Shown here: positions 8,780 to 16,550 of the stretch, piece after piece | Numbering within the stretch: the first letter of the stretch is position 1 | Layout: each line of letters begins with the position of its first letter | From: an uncultured Flavobacteriaceae bacterium | GTDB taxonomy: Bacteria; Bacteroidota; Bacteroidia; Flavobacteriales; Flavobacteriaceae | Assembly (NCBI GenBank): GCA_947500585.1 | Contig: CANMSN010000001.1 | Location: 124,001-188,000, forward strand | Direction of reading: 5' to 3' | DNA length: 64,000 nt | The notes under the pieces: model-generated | Databases searched by the model: none | What the model was told of the DNA's origin: nothing | The model's input: the letters and a program-made list of their open reading frames with translations, nothing else | Program-made: the position numbers and the translations under genes

Positions 8780-10245
8780 TCTAAATTTAAACGTTCTAAT
8801 CTAATCTTATCAAAATCAGAATTCTTATTATATTCTCTTAATAAAATATAGCCTTCTTTTGCTATATAAGGATTGATGAAAAAATCATCTGATGACATTG
8901 GTATTTTTTCATGATTTATTTCTCCTTTTATAATAGATACAATTCCCAAAACCCAATTCTTTTCTTTTGTTTCTGAATCCTTTTGATAATCTTGATAAAA
9001 GAAAACAGCATCATTTTCATCATTTAAATATTGTGAAAACAAAAAGTCGGAAGATGTAAACTTACTCAAGTCTTTCTTTATTGTTTCAGCTGCTTTCAAA
9101 TTAAAATTAGCATCAAACTCTAATAAAACAAAATCTGTTGTTTTAACTATTCCACCAACTAAAATATTATTACCTATTTTGAATTTTTCTGAAAGAACAA
9201 CAATTCGTTCATCCTTAAAAATAAAATAAGATTGTACAAAAAGTTTATATCCAGCTTCCAACTTTCCTTTTTTATTCATTTCAATAAACTCGCTGGCTTC
9301 CTCCCATAGAAAGTGTTTTTTAAATAATTCGTTTCCATTTTCATCTAATACTATTTTAAACAAACCTACTGGATTGTTATAATCATACCCCATAACTCTA
9401 TATGGACTTATTTTACCAGTTAAAATGGTTCTATTATTTATTCTCTTAACAGTATAATTGTAATTATATTCTGAGTTAACATCTTCCAATAAGTAACTAT
9501 AATTTAATTTTCCTGAATTAGAGTCTATTTCTAAAAACTTTACATTTGTTTCTTTATAAGCCTCAGTTACATAAGAAAAATATAAAATATTGTCATCAAC
9601 TGAAACTAGACTATATTCTGATTTTCGGTTGTCTCCAAAATTATATTCCCAAACTTTATCATGATTTAAATTATAAAAAGAAACACTCGATGGATTTTCT
9701 TTTACATTTGTCTTTTTTGCTTCAATAACCAAATACCCATTATTAAGACCAATAGGCACATTCAAAAATTTTGTTTTACGTTGTGTTTTTTTTAAATTAT
9801 CAATCGATCTAACCCCTCTATTCAAAGAATTTTCTTGAAAATAAAATGGTTCTCGAATAGTATTATTATTTAACTCAAGAACTCTTGAAGAAGTAAATGC
9901 TATAGTCCCATTCATGTTACCATAACGCTTTGTTAAAATCAAATTATCTTCTACTTTATCAGGACTATAATACCTCGCATAGATTCCTTTATATGAAGTA
10001 TCAATGAATTCACCATTAGCAACCCTATTCAAATTCTTATCAAGAATTACATATTCATATTTTTCTTCATTTTCACTTAATTTATCAAGCTTAAATAAAG
10101 TAAAATATCCATAAATATTGTTGTCTTTTTCAAAAATTGGAGAAAAAACCTCCATTGTCCCAGAGGCTAAATCACTCAAACTAGAAATCTGTGCATTCAA
10201 AGAAATTGTTATCAATAAAACACTTAAAAGAAATAGCTTTCTCAT
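8776..10245 (-). CDS. Exported protein of unknown function (489 aa)
   Basis: Not recognised with certainty. A Sec signal peptide is present (MRKLFLLSVLLITISLNAQ). The mature protein has many short Tyr/Asn-rich strand-like segments with a repeating VILDKNLN, FYNLNHDKVW, EIDSNSGKL and LFKIVLDENGNELF pattern. This pattern is consistent with a beta-propeller-like or repeat beta fold that places a short turn rich in D/N and G between strands. No catalytic motif or sorting domain is visible. It lies 27 bases upstream of ftsY on the ORF order of the complementary strand but is transcribed after it, and it converges on the M48 protease gene with a 4-bp overlap of coding ends. Confidence 0.6.
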   Translation of the reverse strand: MRKLFLLSVLLITISLNAQISSLSDLASGTMEVFSPIFEKDNNIYGYFTLFKLDKLSENEEKYEYVILDKNLNRVANGEFIDTSYKGIYARYYSPDKVEDNLILTKRYGNMNGTIAFTSSRVLELNNNTIREPFYFQENSLNRGVRSIDNLKKTQRKTKFLNVPIGLNNGYLVIEAKKTNVKENPSSVSFYNLNHDKVWEYNFGDNRKSEYSLVSVDDNILYFSYVTEAYKETNVKFLEIDSNSGKLNYSYLLEDVNSEYNYNYTVKRINNRTILTGKISPYRVMGYDYNNPVGLFKIVLDENGNELFKKHFLWEEASEFIEMNKKGKLEAGYKLFVQSYFIFKDERIVVLSEKFKIGNNILVGGIVKTTDFVLLEFDANFNLKAAETIKKDLSKFTSSDFLFSQYLNDENDAVFFYQDYQKDSETKEKNWVLGIVSIIKGEINHEKIPMSSDDFFINPYIAKEGYILLREYNKNSDFDKIRLERLNLD

Positions 10246-10272
10246 ACCATCAAAATAAATAAACTAAAGCCT

Positions 10273-11247
10273 TTATTTAAAAAAAGAATCAACAAATTCA
10301 AATTTATTAAAAACTTGCAAATCTTCAATACCTTCTCCAACACCAATATATTTAACAGGAATTTGGAATTGATCTGAAATACCAATCACTACACCTCCTT
10401 TAGCTGTTCCGTCCAATTTGGTAACTGCCAATGAAGTTACCTCGGTTGCTGCTGTAAACTGTTTGGCTTGTTCGAATGCATTTTGCCCTGTAGAACCATC
10501 TAAAACTAATAAAACATCATGTGGGGCATCGCCAACCACTTTTTGCATAACGCGTTTTACTTTAGTAAGCTCATTCATTAGATTGACTTTGTTATGTAAT
10601 CGACCAGCTGTATCTATAATAATAACATCGGCATCTTGATTAACACCTGATTTTAAAGCGTCAAACGCTACAGATGCGGGATCACTTCCCATATCTTGAC
10701 GAACCATAGGTACATCTACTCGATCTGCCCATACTTGAAGTTGATCTATAGCTGCTGCCCTAAAAGTATCGGCTGCTCCTAACACTACTTTTAATCCTTG
10801 TTTTTTAAATTGGTATGCTAGTTTACCTATTGTTGTAGTCTTTCCAACACCATTTACGCCTACGACCATTAAAACATACGGTGTTTTAGTTCCATTCTCC
10901 TGTTTTGGTAAATTGGGTATGGTATACTCCGTTTCTTCTCCAGAATTGATTTCACTTAACAACCCTGCTATTTCTTCGCGAAGTATTTGATTTAACTCAT
11001 CGGTACCCAAATATTTATCTTTTGAAACGCGTTCCTCAATACGTTCAATCACTTTTAAAGTCGTGTTTACACCAACATCGCTAGATACTAAAACTTCTTC
11101 AAGGTTATCTAAAACCTCATCATCAACTTTAGATTTTCCTGCTACCGCTTTACTTAATTTACCAAAAAAACTAGATTTTGATTTTTCTAATCCTTTATCT
11201 AAAGTCTCCTTCTTTTCAGAAGAAAATATTTTTTTAAAAAAACTCAT
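10273..11247 (-). CDS. ftsY: Signal recognition particle receptor FtsY
   Basis: SRP receptor GTPase that docks ribosome-SRP complexes at the membrane. The 324-aa protein has the N domain followed by the G domain: P-loop GVNGVGKTT (130-138), the AADTFRAAA insertion-box segment, DTAGR (212-216) and TKLDG (276-280). The long acidic A domain of E. coli FtsY is missing, leaving only a short Lys/Ser-rich N-terminus, which is common outside the Proteobacteria. It lies downstream of rpmB, rpmG and the DUF4295 gene, but a terminator separates it from them, so it probably has its own promoter in the gap. Confidence 0.96.
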   Translation of the reverse strand: MSFFKKIFSSEKKETLDKGLEKSKSSFFGKLSKAVAGKSKVDDEVLDNLEEVLVSSDVGVNTTLKVIERIEERVSKDKYLGTDELNQILREEIAGLLSEINSGEETEYTIPNLPKQENGTKTPYVLMVVGVNGVGKTTTIGKLAYQFKKQGLKVVLGAADTFRAAAIDQLQVWADRVDVPMVRQDMGSDPASVAFDALKSGVNQDADVIIIDTAGRLHNKVNLMNELTKVKRVMQKVVGDAPHDVLLVLDGSTGQNAFEQAKQFTAATEVTSLAVTKLDGTAKGGVVIGISDQFQIPVKYIGVGEGIEDLQVFNKFEFVDSFFK

Positions 11248-11433
11248 TAAAAAATGTTTATTTGTTTGTTGTTTATTCGTTTAAAGCAACTAAACCCCGT
11301 TAGGGATTGCAGCGACATCCTTAAAAAATATAGCGAAAAATCTGCCTCTGTTGGTAACGCCTCAATAACCATTGTCAATTTTCTTACCAAATATTGTTTA
11401 CTGCTATTATGACATGTATTTTCAAATATAAAA

Positions 11434-11466
11434 CAAAAAAAGCCGCTTTCAATTGAAAGCAGCTTA
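11434..11466 (-). terminator. Terminator after the rpmB-rpmG-DUF4295 operon
   Basis: On the minus strand an AAGCTGCTTTCAATTGAAAG hairpin is closed by GCGGCTT and followed by a T-run. It lies just after the DUF4295 gene and before ftsY. Confidence 0.75.
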
Positions 11467-11487
11467 TAATATGTTTGAACGGATTTT

Positions 11488-11640
11488 TTAGTTTTTAGCT
11501 AAAAAGTCGTTAACTTGTTCTGGGCTCATTATAGATTCAACAAACATGTAAGCTCCTGTTTTTGGAGACTTAACCATTTTTATTGCTTTTGTTAATCTTT
11601 TAGATCCTGTTTGTAATGATGCTACTGATTTCTTTGCCAT
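11488..11640 (-). CDS. DUF4295 small protein
   Basis: A 50-aa basic protein starting MAKKSVASLQTGSKRLTKA and ending MSPEQVNDFLAKN. I recognise it as the DUF4295 family, which in Bacteroidota sits directly after rpmG. Its size, high Lys content and position in a ribosomal-protein operon suggest a ribosome-associated role, which is inferred and not shown. It follows rpmG after 46 bases and is followed by a terminator. There is no obvious RNA-binding motif beyond the basic N-terminal half. Confidence 0.88.
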   Translation of the reverse strand: MAKKSVASLQTGSKRLTKAIKMVKSPKTGAYMFVESIMSPEQVNDFLAKN

Positions 11641-11686
11641 GACCTATATTTTTTAGGATATTTGAGATTTTAAAAAAAATCTCTAA

Positions 11687-11869
11687 TTATTTAATTTCTT
11701 TATGAACTGTCATACGCTTAAGAATTGGATTAAATTTTTTAATCTCCATTCTATCTGGCGTATTCTTTTTATTTTTTGTAGTAATGTAACGTGAAGTTCC
11801 TGCTTGACCAGACTCTTTATGCTCTGTACATTCTAATATTACTTGTATTCTATTACCTTTCTTTGCCAT
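11687..11869 (-). CDS. rpmG: 50S ribosomal protein L33
   Basis: A 60-aa L33 with the family start [18 protein letters not shown] and the segment [19 protein letters not shown]. It has a single cysteine, so it is the form without the zinc-binding CxxC pairs. It is the second gene after rpmB, with a palindromic repeat in the gap between them. Confidence 0.96.
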   Translation of the reverse strand: MAKKGNRIQVILECTEHKESGQAGTSRYITTKNKKNTPDRMEIKKFNPILKRMTVHKEIK

Positions 11870-11883
11870 ATTGTAACATTTTT

Positions 11884-11906
11884 GTCATTTCCGCGAAGGC
11901 GGAAAC
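11884..11906 (-). repeat. Dispersed intergenic palindrome, copy 1
   Basis: GTCATTTCCGC-GAA-GGCGGAAAC, with arms TTTCCGC and GGCGGAAA. It is a relative of the GATTCCCT..AGGGAATGAC family seen elsewhere in the window, here placed inside the ribosomal-protein operon between rpmB and rpmG. Confidence 0.6.
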
Positions 11907-11929
11907 TTCATATTTTATTAATCAGCTAA

Positions 11930-12169
11930 TTACTTAGTTAAAAACCCTTTAGATTTTGCTTCCTTAATTGCTGCAGAAATACCTATTTTATTAATTGTCT
12001 TTAAAGCAGATGTTGAAACTTTTAAAGTTATCCAGCTTTCGTCTTCTGGAATGTAAAAACGTTTCTTTACTAAATTCGCATTAAATTTGCGTTTAGTTTT
12101 GTTCATTGCATGAGACACGTTGTTTCCAACCATTGCCTTCTTTCCTGTAAGTTCACAAACTCTTGACAT
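11930..12169 (-). CDS. rpmB: 50S ribosomal protein L28
   Basis: L28, 79 aa from the ATG at 12169 (MSRVCELTGKKAMVGNNVSH). This start matches the family N-terminus, and longer in-frame extension would run into the promoter. It is the first gene of the rpmB-rpmG-DUF4295 operon. Confidence 0.96.
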   Translation of the reverse strand: MSRVCELTGKKAMVGNNVSHAMNKTKRKFNANLVKKRFYIPEDESWITLKVSTSALKTINKIGISAAIKEAKSKGFLTK

Positions 12170-12211
12170 TCTATATAACTTTAAATATTGGTGTTGCTTA
12201 AAATCGAGGTG

Positions 12212-12241
12212 CAAATATACAAAATCTTTATATTATGACAA
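12212..12241 (-). promoter_or_regulatory. Bacteroidota-type promoter of rpmB operon
   Basis: On the minus strand TTG (12241-12239) is followed by a 19-nt spacer and TATATTTG (12219-12212), a full match to the Bacteroidota consensus. The rpmB ATG lies 42 nt downstream. Confidence 0.75.
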
Positions 12242-12252
12242 CGTAATTTTTA

Positions 12253-13503
12253 TCAATTTTTAAAAATTTCTTTTAGCAGCATTTCAAAGGCTTTATTTGC
12301 TCCTTTATTAATCACTTTAGTACGAAGATTTCCAAGCATAAACTTCTCAGAGAAGACTCGCCTTTTTGTAGCTATAGCTATAAAAACGGTTCCTACCTCA
12401 ACATCAGAATCGCCTTTAGTTGGTCCCGCATTTCCAGTGGTTGCAATAGCATAATCTGTTTTAAATAATTCTAAAACATGTAGCGCCATAGCTTCTGCAA
12501 CTTCTCCACTAACAACAGAATGTTTGCTAATGGCATCTTTTGAGACACCAAGAATATTAATTTTAGAATCGGTAGCATAGCTTACAACACTTCCTTTAAA
12601 ATATGCTGAAGCTCCAGGGTTTGCTGTAAAACGTTCTGCAATTTTGCCTCCTGTACAACTTTCAGCGGTCGCTACAGTTTCTCCAGATTTGGTAAGTTGT
12701 TTTCCTATAATAGCTTCAATGGAGTCGTCTTCATCTTCAAAACCTAAAAATTCATCTTTTATCAGAGGAATGACTTGGTCTATTTGAAACTGAATATCAT
12801 CTCTTACTTTTTGTTCATTAAATCCTTTTGATGATAATCGCAATCGCATTTTCCCTAAACTTGGTAAATACGCTAATTTTATATGTTCTGGTAAAGCGTC
12901 TTCCCAAGTTTCTATTCTAGCTGCTAAAGTGCTTTCCCCTAACCCATAAACAAGTAAAGTTCTGTGTAATATAAACGGACAATGAAATTTATCTTTTAAT
13001 TTTGGAATCACTTCATTATCTATTAAAGCCTTCATTTCAAAAGGAACACCAGGAAGCGATATAAAAACCTTATCGCTCCTTTCTAGCCACATACCAGGAG
13101 CTGTTCCTAATTTATTCATTAAAACCTTAGCTTTTGATGGTACTAATGCTTGATCTAAATTAACTTGTAATAACGTTTGTCTGACATATTGCTTCCAAAT
13201 AGCCTCAATATTTTTTATAACAGCATCGTTTTTTACTAGAGTATCATCAAAATATTCTGCGATTGTTTTTTTGGTGATGTCATCTTTTGTAGGCCCCAAA
13301 CCTCCTGTTATGATAATAACATCAACTCTACTTTCAGCATCTTTAAAAGCTTGTAAAATATGTTGTTTATCGTCTTGTACAGATGTTATTTGATATACAG
13401 ATATACCAATTTTATTAAGTTGTTTTGCGATAAATGCAGAATTTGTATCAACAACTTGACCAATAAGAAGCTCATCGCCTATGGTTATTATTTCGGCTAA
13501 CAT
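12253..13503 (-). CDS. cinA: CinA-family nicotinamide mononucleotide deamidase-related protein
   Basis: Two-domain CinA, 416 aa. The N-terminal molybdopterin-binding-like (COG1058) domain starts AEIITIGDELLIGQVVDTNS with the GGLGPTKDDITK motif near residue 77. The C-terminal NMN deamidase domain has ATAESCTGGKIAE and the NAGP segment. Family members recycle NMN formed by NAD-dependent ligase and cleave ADP-ribose pyrophosphate; the competence link of the name is indirect. The ATG overlaps the stop of the upstream HPt gene by one base, so the two are probably translationally coupled. Confidence 0.93.
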   Translation of the reverse strand: MLAEIITIGDELLIGQVVDTNSAFIAKQLNKIGISVYQITSVQDDKQHILQAFKDAESRVDVIIITGGLGPTKDDITKKTIAEYFDDTLVKNDAVIKNIEAIWKQYVRQTLLQVNLDQALVPSKAKVLMNKLGTAPGMWLERSDKVFISLPGVPFEMKALIDNEVIPKLKDKFHCPFILHRTLLVYGLGESTLAARIETWEDALPEHIKLAYLPSLGKMRLRLSSKGFNEQKVRDDIQFQIDQVIPLIKDEFLGFEDEDDSIEAIIGKQLTKSGETVATAESCTGGKIAERFTANPGASAYFKGSVVSYATDSKINILGVSKDAISKHSVVSGEVAEAMALHVLELFKTDYAIATTGNAGPTKGDSDVEVGTVFIAIATKRRVFSEKFMLGNLRTKVINKGANKAFEMLLKEIFKN

Positions 13504-13844
13504 TACAAATTAAAATCAGATTTTATTTCAGAAACAGCTTTTTCAACTTTATCAATAACTATTTCTAATTGATTTGTAACATCAACTTCAGTTTGTGTAA
13601 ACTTTCCCCAATCTTGCACTTCAATTAAAGTATCAAGTATGCCAAGTTCAAACAAATCTATGGTTGGTTTCATTTTATGAGCTGCTTGATAAGCTTCTTG
13701 ATAATTTTTTTCTGCTACTGCTTTTTTTAATCGGTCTGCGTCAACTGGTACTTCTTCTAAAAAAGCTTCTGCCAATGTTGCGATAAAATCTTCGTCATTA
13801 TCAGCTAATTCGCGTACTCTATGTAATTTGTAATGTTGTTCCAT
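13503..13844 (-). CDS. Stand-alone HPt (histidine phosphotransfer) domain protein
   Basis: A 113-aa all-helical protein. The motif AAHKMKPTIDLFELG (about residues 55-69) matches the HPt signature HxxKP around the phospho-accepting histidine. Such proteins shuttle phosphate between hybrid kinases and response regulators. No kinase or regulator lies nearby, so its partners are elsewhere. Its genes' neighbours are the FAH-family hydrolase upstream (no gap) and cinA downstream (one-base overlap), which implies co-transcription with metabolic genes. Confidence 0.82.
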   Translation of the reverse strand: MEQHYKLHRVRELADNDEDFIATLAEAFLEEVPVDADRLKKAVAEKNYQEAYQAAHKMKPTIDLFELGILDTLIEVQDWGKFTQTEVDVTNQLEIVIDKVEKAVSEIKSDFNL

Positions 13845-14456
13845 TTATTTTACTGTTATTGAAAACATTTCTTTGTCTTCTATATATCCTTTTAGTTTAT
13901 CATTAGCAAACACTTTGCCAACTCCTGCTGGTGTTCCTGTAAATATAATATCTCCAATCTTTAAAGTAAAATATTTTGAGACATATTCTATTAATTCATC
14001 AATCTTCCAAAGCATATGGCTTGTATTTCCTTTTTGCACAAAATCTTCGTTCTTTTTTAAGGAAAATTCAATTGCATTAATATTTTTTATTTCACTTACT
14101 GGCAACCAATTACCAATTACAGCTGCTCCATCAAAGGCTTTTGCTTTTTCCCAAGGAAGCCCTTTCTCTTTTAATTTACTTTGTAAATCACGAGCTGTAA
14201 AATCAATTCCTAAACCAATTTCATTATAATATTTATGAGCAAACTTTTTATCAATATGCTTCCCTACTCTATTCATTTTAACCAAAATTTCTACTTCATG
14301 ATGAACATCATTAGAGAAATCTGGAATAAAAAAAGGCTGTTTTTTAAGAAGAATAGCGGTGTCTGGTTTTAAGAACACAACAGGATCTGTTGGCTTTTCG
14401 TTTTCTAGCTCTTTAATATGTTCGGTATAATTTCTGCCTATGCAAATAAGTTTCAT
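13845..14456 (-). CDS. Fumarylacetoacetate hydrolase family protein
   Basis: A 203-aa FAH-superfamily enzyme without the N-terminal extension of true fumarylacetoacetase. Visible features are the opening CIGRNYTEHIKEL, the FLKPDTAIL segment, metal-ligand region HHEVEILVKM, and GDIIFTGTPAGVG near the end. Related small FAH proteins are acylpyruvases, oxaloacetate decarboxylases or 2-hydroxyhepta-2,4-diene-dioate isomerases; the substrate here cannot be assigned. The stop directly abuts the HPt start, so the genes form one operon. Confidence 0.88.
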   Translation of the reverse strand: MKLICIGRNYTEHIKELENEKPTDPVVFLKPDTAILLKKQPFFIPDFSNDVHHEVEILVKMNRVGKHIDKKFAHKYYNEIGLGIDFTARDLQSKLKEKGLPWEKAKAFDGAAVIGNWLPVSEIKNINAIEFSLKKNEDFVQKGNTSHMLWKIDELIEYVSKYFTLKIGDIIFTGTPAGVGKVFANDKLKGYIEDKEMFSITVK

Positions 14457-14468
14457 AATTTAATATAT

Positions 14469-14819
14469 TTAATCTGCTATTTCAGAAAAAAATATGCCTA
14501 GAACAATTTTATAATATGTAAATACTATCGGTATATTTACTAGCAAAATTAACACTGAATAAAAAATAGGTTTTAAATGTTTTTTTGATTTATAATTATC
14601 AATTATCAAAAAGAACAAAAATAAAAATACACCAAAGTTTATTAAACCTACTATACTCAAATATATAATACCAAGAGTAATAAATACCATTGCCTTAGTT
14701 AAACAAAATAATCCAAACAGTAAGGTTCCAAAAACGAAAGACCAAAAAGCTATTTGTTTAGTAAAAGGAATGTAAGATTCATAATCTGATTGTTTATATT
14801 TTAAATAACTACCTAACAA
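14469..14819 (-). CDS. Small integral membrane protein of unknown function
   Basis: A 116-aa protein with about three hydrophobic segments (roughly residues 25-45, 50-75 and 85-110) and a short polar N-terminus with KYKQSDYESY. I do not recognise the family. It starts one base after the exonuclease stop and ends 12 bases before the FAH-family gene, so it belongs to the same leftward operon. Confidence 0.6.
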   Translation of the reverse strand: MLGSYLKYKQSDYESYIPFTKQIAFWSFVFGTLLFGLFCLTKAMVFITLGIIYLSIVGLINFGVFLFLFFLIIDNYKSKKHLKPIFYSVLILLVNIPIVFTYYKIVLGIFFSEIAD

Positions 14820-14820
14820 A

Positions 14821-15597
14821 CTATCCCAACTTATTATTAAAACTTCTCAATTTAATGGCCGTTAAAACCTTTTTGGTATATAGAGGAAAGTCTGCGTTTA
14901 GTAACCATCCAAAATATCCTGGTTCTTTTTCAAGTACTTCTGTTACTAATTTACCTTTATGCTTACCAAATGAAAAACATTCAACACCTTCTTTATTATA
15001 GGCAATAAAACCAGCAAAATCTACAAACTTTTTTCGAGAACTGAATTCTGCCAAAAACTTGGTGTCATTTTCAAGGTCTTCATATTTTTCAATTTGTGCC
15101 TTTAAAACTTCATACGTTGCATTGGTATCGGCTTCAGCACTATGCGCACCGTCTAAATTTTTATCACAATAAAATTTATATGCAGCACTTAATGTACGTT
15201 GCTCCATTTTATGAAAAATGGTTTGCACATCAACTGAAACACGATTTTTCATATCGAAATCTACATCTGCACGAAGCATTTCTTCTGCTAAAAGTGGAAT
15301 ATCAAAACGATTTGAATTAAAGCCCCCTAAATCGGAATCTTTAATCATGTTATGAATGTCTTTAGCCAGTTCTTTAAATGTAGGTTCGTTTGCTACTTGT
15401 TCGTTTGTGATGCCATGAATTTCTATAACTTCCTTTGGAATAGTCATTTCTGGATTTACTAACCATGTTTTACTTTCTTCTGTACCATTAGGAAACACTT
15501 TGAGAATTGAAATTTCAACAATTCTGTCATGAGTTATATTAATTCCTGTGGTTTCTAAATCGAAAAAACAAATTGGTTTTGTTAGGTTTAGTTGCAT
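14821..15597 (-). CDS. DnaQ-like 3'-5' exonuclease
   Basis: A 258-aa DEDDh-type exonuclease. Exo I is FFDLETTGI near residue 12, Exo II is GGFNSNRFDIPLLAEEM near residue 92, and Exo III is GAHSAEADTNATYEVL near residue 150. After this domain a C-terminal module reads FSFGKHKGKLVTEVLE, the small FGKHKG motif found in DUF3820/exonuclease X C-terminal regions, which is thought to aid DNA binding. The family includes Pol III epsilon and free-standing DNA repair nucleases. The start overlaps the stop of the upstream gene by one base. Confidence 0.9.
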   Translation of the reverse strand: MQLNLTKPICFFDLETTGINITHDRIVEISILKVFPNGTEESKTWLVNPEMTIPKEVIEIHGITNEQVANEPTFKELAKDIHNMIKDSDLGGFNSNRFDIPLLAEEMLRADVDFDMKNRVSVDVQTIFHKMEQRTLSAAYKFYCDKNLDGAHSAEADTNATYEVLKAQIEKYEDLENDTKFLAEFSSRKKFVDFAGFIAYNKEGVECFSFGKHKGKLVTEVLEKEPGYFGWLLNADFPLYTKKVLTAIKLRSFNNKLG

Positions 15598-16445
15598 TAG
15601 TTTGTTTTATTTAAAGCTTCAAATTCTTTTTCAAAAGAAATTTTAGTTCTTTCCCACTCATCTTTATCTAATAAGTTTTCAAATGTAACATGATTATTAT
15701 TAAAATGATCATCATTGCAATAAACTAAAAATTCTCCTGTGGGTTTAATCATTAATAAATTAAACTGGTTTTCATTTCTGATAAAATTTTTTTTTAATAA
15801 ACCTCCATAATCTTGGTACCATTTCAATTGTTTTACTTCATTAGGATGTCCTCCATTATAATTATAGAAATGAAAAAGGAAGCTGTCTTTTTTATATTTA
15901 TTATATTTTCGAACACATGATTTGTGTGAGCTTATGAACTTTCTATAGTTTTGAACATGAACGTGTTTAGCGATTTTTCTTAAATTAGTCAAATCAAATA
16001 CTACTCCATCTGTTATACCGTGAGATTCAATGGGTTTTTTAATTTCATTACCTAAACTATCGTAATTAACGATTTTATTATGCTTTGGAAATTTAGATTT
16101 TGAGGGTAAAGTATCGATATAATGAATTACCATAGCTTTAGTTGTATCTATTCCATTCGTTTTATTTAAAAGTTTAAATAATTGACTTTTCGTAATTGGC
16201 ATTAATTTTCCGAAACGATACCTGTAATTTATTTCTTGCAACACTAAAGTATCACCAACATATTTCATTCCATAATAAATAGAAGAATTTAATTTGTTGT
16301 TAAATATTTTTTTCGAAGTACTTTTACCGTTTTCATCGATATATAAAGTATCACGTTGGGCATATAAAACTGAAAAATTTAAAATAAAAATAAATATGGA
16401 GATTGATTTTGAAACTTTAAATACTAAATCTATTTTTATACTCAT
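15597..16445 (-). CDS. Exported protein of unknown function (282 aa)
   Basis: Not recognised. A hydrophobic stretch near residues 12-28 ending VLYAQ is a signal peptide, perhaps with an internal start. The mature part has a repeated Lys/Tyr-rich character with many H and N residues, SKSKFPKHNKIVNYDS and YNYNGGHPNEVKQLKWYQ, but no catalytic motif I know. It is the first gene before the exonuclease in a leftward operon and shares one base with it. About 100 bases separate it from the E2 gene. Confidence 0.5.
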   Translation of the reverse strand: MSIKIDLVFKVSKSISIFIFILNFSVLYAQRDTLYIDENGKSTSKKIFNNKLNSSIYYGMKYVGDTLVLQEINYRYRFGKLMPITKSQLFKLLNKTNGIDTTKAMVIHYIDTLPSKSKFPKHNKIVNYDSLGNEIKKPIESHGITDGVVFDLTNLRKIAKHVHVQNYRKFISSHKSCVRKYNKYKKDSFLFHFYNYNGGHPNEVKQLKWYQDYGGLLKKNFIRNENQFNLLMIKPTGEFLVYCNDDHFNNNHVTFENLLDKDEWERTKISFEKEFEALNKTN

Positions 16446-16550
16446 AGCAGTTCTATTACTTTTTTTAATTTAAAAATAACATCTTATAAAAATAAAAAAT
16501 CCAATCAGTAAAACGATTAGATTCATATAATAAATTTAATATTGTTTTTT

